Of a stretch of DNA of 64,000 bases, positions 59,964 through 64,000 are shown piece after piece. The stretch lies in assembly GCA_026008535.1 (NCBI GenBank), contig BRKX01000007.1, positions 7,897,001-7,961,000 on the forward strand, given 5' to 3'. Position 1 is the stretch's first letter. Every line of letters begins with the position of its first letter. Source of the stretch: Perilla frutescens (taxonomy: Eukaryota > Streptophyta > Magnoliopsida > Lamiales > Lamiaceae). The notes under the pieces are model-generated. The model was not told the origin of the DNA. It saw only the letters and a list, made by a program, of their open reading frames with translations, and did no database searches. Both the position numbers and the translations under genes were made by a program.

Positions 59964-60545
59964 CACTACAAGAAAAACGGACATAGATAACGGGTAAAAA
60001 CCGTTGTCTTAAGAATAGCATAACCGTTGTGCTTGATGGTGTTGTCTTTAGGGGCGATTAGAGACAACGGATTCTAACTGTTGTCTTAACAGCTTATGAC
60101 AACGGTTTCGTGTCTTATGACAACGGTTAACAACCCTTGTCTTAACACCTTACGACAAGGGTTTTCCTCTCTTGTAATAGAATTAAAACCGTCGTCTTCA
60201 AGGGACATAGACAACAATTTTTTCTTTAAGACAACGGTTAGACACCCTTGTCTTTATATCTTATGACAAGTGTTTTAATCTGTAGTAATAGAGTTAGAAC
60301 CATTGTATTGAGGCCTTACGACAACGGTTTTGTCCTTAAGACAACGGTTAGACACACTTGTCTTAAGTTTTTAACACAACAATGTTTATCTGTTGTGCTT
60401 GTATTAAAAATGTTGTGCTAAGACCTTATGACAACGGTTTTATTCTAAAGACAACGGCTTAAAACACTTGTGTACGGGTCTTAAGACAATGTTGTTTAAC
60501 TGTTGTCTTCAATTGTTTTTACAACGACTGTTGTTTTAAAAACCG
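59964..60545 (+). mobile_element. CACTA (En/Spm) element terminus with subterminal repeats
   Basis: CACTACAAGAAAAACGG at 59964 is the signature end of CACTA elements. The next 560 bases are filled with direct and inverted copies of GACAACGGTTT / AACCGTTGTCTTA, the subterminal binding-site arrays of this superfamily. The opposite end (TTTCTTGTAGTG) is not in the window, so the element is longer than the remaining sequence or is truncated. No transposase was recognised. Confidence 0.85.
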
Positions 60546-61016
60546 TTGTTAAAATGGTAATGATTAAGCAACAATTTTATATAAATTGTTATTGTTATTA
60601 AAATATGTAATCATGTTCCAATAATAATAATTTATACCATTAATCAATAATCCATCCAAAATACAATTAAAACGACCTGTCTAAAATACAAATTAAAACC
60701 ATCCATCCAAAATACAAATTAAAACCATCCATCCAAAAATCAAAACTACATCAAATTAATCTATCCGAAAACCAAAACCACATCAAAATCAATCCATCCA
60801 AAAACCACAACTACATCTAATCAATCCATCCAACATGCTCTCTAAGGAGATCACACGAGTCATGGATGATAAATTAGCAAATCTCCAACTTCTGCAACAA
60901 ATCAAGATGTACTACTCAAATTCATTCAACACAATCTCATTTCAAATTCAAGAATACAAACACGACCATGTAATACATAATGCCAAAATGATCATATGAA
61001 GCTAAAAAAATCATAC

Positions 61017-61100
61017 CTTCCATATATAATCAAGCACACAAGTTGCCCACTCAACGGGAACTTCATCAATCTCCCCTTTAGAGTAATTTCTTTTTTCAAA
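61017..61100 (-). pseudogene. Candidate exon fragment, unknown protein (28 codons)
   Basis: TTCTTAG acceptor, 84 open bases encoding FEKRNYSKGEIDEVPVEWAT and eight further residues, then a GTATGA donor. It looks like a true exon, but I do not recognise the protein. It lies inward of the CACTA terminus, beside other gene fragments. Confidence 0.45.
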
Positions 61101-61431
61101 CTAAGAAAGAAATATATTATATTAGTGTGTAGAATGATTATTTCCTTTCCAAACTAACTTAAAAAACTCAAAATATATTATCTTAAATATTTGTTACATG
61201 TGATATCAGAGAGATGAAGCTAGTCGATTTAAGTTCTTCAATGATTTCTTTCATGTAGCACATTATGAAATACTCAAATTGACATCCAATTCGGCTCTCC
61301 CCATTAAATCTAATGCATACATTGAATTAATATAAAGAAAGAATAACGTGATTGATTTCTATGCCAAATAGATCAATAATTGTTCAAGTTAGAAACTTAG
61401 TAAATGGATGGATAGGTATATATCACTCATG

Positions 61432-61434
<3 letters not shown>

Positions 61435-61466
<32 letters not shown>
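61435..61466. repeat. (AT)n microsatellite
   Basis: Uninterrupted AT dinucleotides. A 31-base phrase starting TTTGGTAGCAACGAACATGA follows at about 61505 and again at 61571. Confidence 0.95.
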
Positions 61467-61469
<3 letters not shown>

Positions 61470-61690
61470 TGTTAACCAAGCAATCTATCCAGCACTCGTA
61501 ATTTTTGGTAGCAACGAACATGAACAAGTAACAATCAGCTATTTAGACACACAACGTAACAGATCTCAATATTTGGTAGCAACGAACATGAACAAGTAAC
61601 AACTAGCATCCATGATATAGAGAATCCATCAGTATATTATAATTGATCACCACATAAAAAAAAATTCAGACAGAAATTTTCAATTCTTAC

Positions 61691-61757
61691 CGAGATAAAT
61701 ATAGCGGACAGCTAGAACCGTCAAGTCTTCGGTGAGCTCAGTCATGTGGTGTAAGCA
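61691..61757 (-). pseudogene. Candidate exon fragment, unknown protein (22 codons)
   Basis: GGCAG acceptor, 67 open bases encoding CLHHMTELTEDLTVLAVRYI plus two residues, then a GTAAGAATT donor. The frame and borders look coding; the source gene is unknown. Confidence 0.45.
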
Positions 61758-61860
61758 CTGCCAATTCAGCAAGACAGAGAAATAAATGAGGTTTAATCAA
61801 TATCTATATTGAGTTAATAACTGTCCAAATATATCGAGAAAAAACTTCACACACAAATTG

Positions 61861-61947
61861 TCCCATTTCAAAGCATGCATCAGCTTCTTTTCTTCCTTAC
61901 ACAGTTATTCTAACAATATCTGCTCCCTGGTCCGCTATTCTCATTAC
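61861..61947 (-). pseudogene. HDS (ispG/GcpE) exon fragment with a premature stop
   Basis: After a TTTACAG acceptor the minus strand encodes VMRIADQGADIVRITV, a TAA, then GRKEADACFE. From family knowledge this is the conserved N-terminal region of plant 4-hydroxy-3-methylbut-2-enyl diphosphate synthase of the plastid MEP pathway, where a glutamine stands at the stop position (61897-61899). The sequence diverges after CFE. Neighbouring HDS exons are not in place, so this is an isolated, broken fragment. Confidence 0.8.
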
Positions 61948-63783
61948 CTGTAAATATAGCAACTTACCTAAATACATGAAGAAATTATTCAAAGGAATAC
62001 CACATTTCCGAAAATAGAACGCAATACGACCTTGGCAAGAGAACGGAATGCTGATTTAATCTGCTTCACCCTGCAAGAAACAAAGAAAATGGATATGGCT
62101 GTTAATGCAGATTTGACATAGTTGCTCACTACGCCCGCCATCAACAAGTATTAATTAAAAAAGATAACATATAAAACAACAATATTGATTATAAATCAAA
62201 TTGGAAAAGTGTAATTATAGTAACCTGAAGTCACGATCTACATATAAACACTGACATCTCAAAGCTTTATTTCACATTACAATAACTAGATATAGATAAA
62301 AATGCTTATTAGCCTTCAATCTCAATAACCCTTATACTTATGTGTGGGCTCCACCTTATATAGAATCATTAGCAAAGACTATCATCTTATACAAACAAAA
62401 CCAACGATACTGAGACAATATATCTGATTTAAGTAAGCAAGAAATAAATATCACAGATCCTTCATGGCATTGCTGACTTCCGTTCCATGATACAGCATCC
62501 AACTTTAGACCATTCAATCTAGTTACAGAAAAAAGGCTTGAATACCTGAATTTGATGATGTGGAAAAGCTCCAAATGCATTAAAGTGAAAAGTACACAAT
62601 TACAAAACTACTTGAAAGATTCAGTAAGGGAATCAAACCTCAACATAGGTGCTTCCTCATGGGAAAAGAGATCAGTCCATCCTTTCCAAACATAGTCTCT
62701 CCTATTTGAAGATTCATCTATTTTATGGTCTTTAAAATTATTATAGTACAAGATAAGAAACTCACTTTCTTGATCAGATAGGACAAGCAATGATTTAGAG
62801 AACTTATAGAGGAGGTTAGATGAAACTCGAACTCTCGAAGAACTAAGAAATTATATCAGTGAAATATTTAACAAAACATAGAAAATGCATGATGGTTCAT
62901 TTGCATCTCTTCCATCTTATGTAATAATTTATGTATGAATTTCTTAGTCATCCTACACTACAGGAACTAAACATTTTGCCTATATATATATATAAATTGG
63001 TAGTAAATTGCCTGGCTAAGTCATGGTGTCCAAGCCAATATGTTAACCTTAAGAGATATCATAAAATCATCAAATATAATAGTAGCAACAAGTGGCAGTT
63101 TAACTTTTTCGAGAATGCAATTACTGCTTTATAATATACTATATACTATACTAATAAAATGAAAACTGGTGGGTTATGGAATATATGTAGTCTATAGAAA
63201 TTACATCAATACATGAAAACATCAGACCGTCTGCAGTAGAATCTTACAAATCAAAACACTAACTAACAACCTTAGAAATTAAAGATCATGGATTATAAGT
63301 CATGCACACTTAGGGTTCTGACCATTTTTATGCTGTGTGGTGGTGAGGTCTCAATTAAGTTCTGATTTTTACTCCAAAAATTGCCCCAATCTGCTAAATA
63401 TTGTGCGACGAGAGGTTAGAAACGCGGTAAAGAATGAGATGAGAACGAAATACGGGGTAAAATCATGAAAAATAGAACAATGATAGCATACTTGGACATG
63501 AAAAAGACACTGATTACTAAAAAAAATTTAAAAATGCGTGAAAAAAAATTCAAAAATGCCTAACTTCACCATTTTCTGCGAAAAACCTCTTCTATTGCCA
63601 CCGTAGCCTCCAACATCTTCACATTGCTACTAATTTCGAACCTAACTCAAGAGTTCTAGTAGCTTCCTTCAATAGCCTTGCTCTCCAACACCCAAGTGCC
63701 GACGAACAAGATGCCGAAGAAGAAGATGAAATTGAATTATGCTCGCCACCGATTGGGGATTAACTCTTGCAAATTTTGGCTCG
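61948..63783. other. Intergenic DNA or CACTA interior with one more coding-like stretch
   Basis: The minus-strand segment 62833-62608 is open and reads VSSNLLYKFSKSLLVLSDQE through DYVWKGWTDLFSHEEAPMLR to a stop, with coding-like composition, but I cannot name it. A short candidate exon lies at about 62024-62073 (minus; GCAG acceptor). The rest is AT-rich without recognisable features. Confidence 0.35.
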
Positions 63784-64000
63784 CTAATTTTGGAACTTTG
63801 AAATGGTGATTTCAGCATCACTCCTGGTGAGTCTAATTTCCAGACCTACAATCTTCTCTCTAAGAAGCTGATTTTCTTCCATAAGAAATCTCAAATCTTT
63901 TGATTGAGCTGTCCATTGATTGCAGACTTCATTCACAACATCATTGAGCTCTTCAAGAGAGGCAATGGGGCATTTTTCCTGTGGATCAACCTCTCTAATC
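63784..64000 (-). CDS. 3' end of an unidentified coiled-coil protein, cut by the window edge
   Basis: On the minus strand an open frame enters from the window edge and runs 71 codons to a TAG at 63784. It includes PQEKCPIASLEELNDVVNEV and LMEENQLLREKIVGLEIRL, the latter a heptad-like leucine pattern that suggests a coiled coil. Composition is clearly coding-like. The start and most of the protein lie outside. It could be a host gene or a transposon gene; I cannot tell. Confidence 0.5.
   Translation of the reverse strand, partial: IREVDPQEKCPIASLEELNDVVNEVCNQWTAQSKDLRFLMEENQLLREKIVGLEIRLTRSDAEITISKFQN

Overview
The window is nuclear DNA of a flowering plant, most likely a eudicot. The evidence is spliceosomal introns with GT/AG borders, a CC-NB-ARC-LRR immune receptor gene, relics of plant PIP5K and HDS genes, and dense layers of plant LTR retrotransposons, MULEs, PIF/Harbinger, hAT, CACTA and Stowaway elements. 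I could not fix the species.

Layout. 1-8397: two head-to-tail, apparently identical units of a non-autonomous LTR retrotransposon that keeps LTR, PBS, gag and PPT but has no pol (TR-GAG type). 8398-15574: remains of a minus-strand, iMet-primed retrotransposon with a 2.8 kb LTR, interrupted by a 1,445 bp solo LTR with a 5 bp target duplication. 15575-25655: AT-rich DNA holding a decayed PIP5K pseudogene, an NLR relic and several non-autonomous DNA transposons, five of them with matching target-site duplications.

25666-46779 is the centrepiece: a 21.1 kb Mutator-like element with about 480 bp terminal inverted repeats and a perfect 10 bp target-site duplication. It has two modules with the same layout. 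Module 1 is a Myb/SANT-like gene (+), an intact MURA transposase (+) and a convergent DUF1985-ULP1 protease gene (-). Module 2 is a second Myb/SANT-like gene (+), a B3-like gene (+) and a convergent, intact DUF1985-ULP1 gene (-). A short GC-rich motif (ATCGGGAT/ATCGTGAT and relatives, often as the palindrome GATCGGGATCCCGATC) fills the introns, intergenic spaces and TIRs but is nearly absent from exons. Eight copies of a 450 bp repeat rich in it sit in intron 1 of the first protease gene. The arrangement recalls VANDAL-type MULEs, where a transposon-coded DNA-binding factor recognises motifs scattered through the element's own non-coding DNA.

46790-64000: AT-rich flank, then a two-exon CC-NB-ARC-LRR gene on the minus strand (50119-56948) whose 4 kb intron holds a hAT element and a MULE MITE with a GT-rich minisatellite. 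After that come a Stowaway MITE, one end of a CACTA element with subterminal repeats, and beside it a cluster of gene fragments including a broken HDS (ispG) exon. The last 217 bases hold the 3' end of an unidentified coiled-coil ORF that runs off the window.

Working picture: the big MULE could supply its own transposase, its own DNA-binding proteins and SUMO-protease-like proteins, with the dispersed motif as their likely address. The other features are mostly parasites of that or other elements, or host gene relics.
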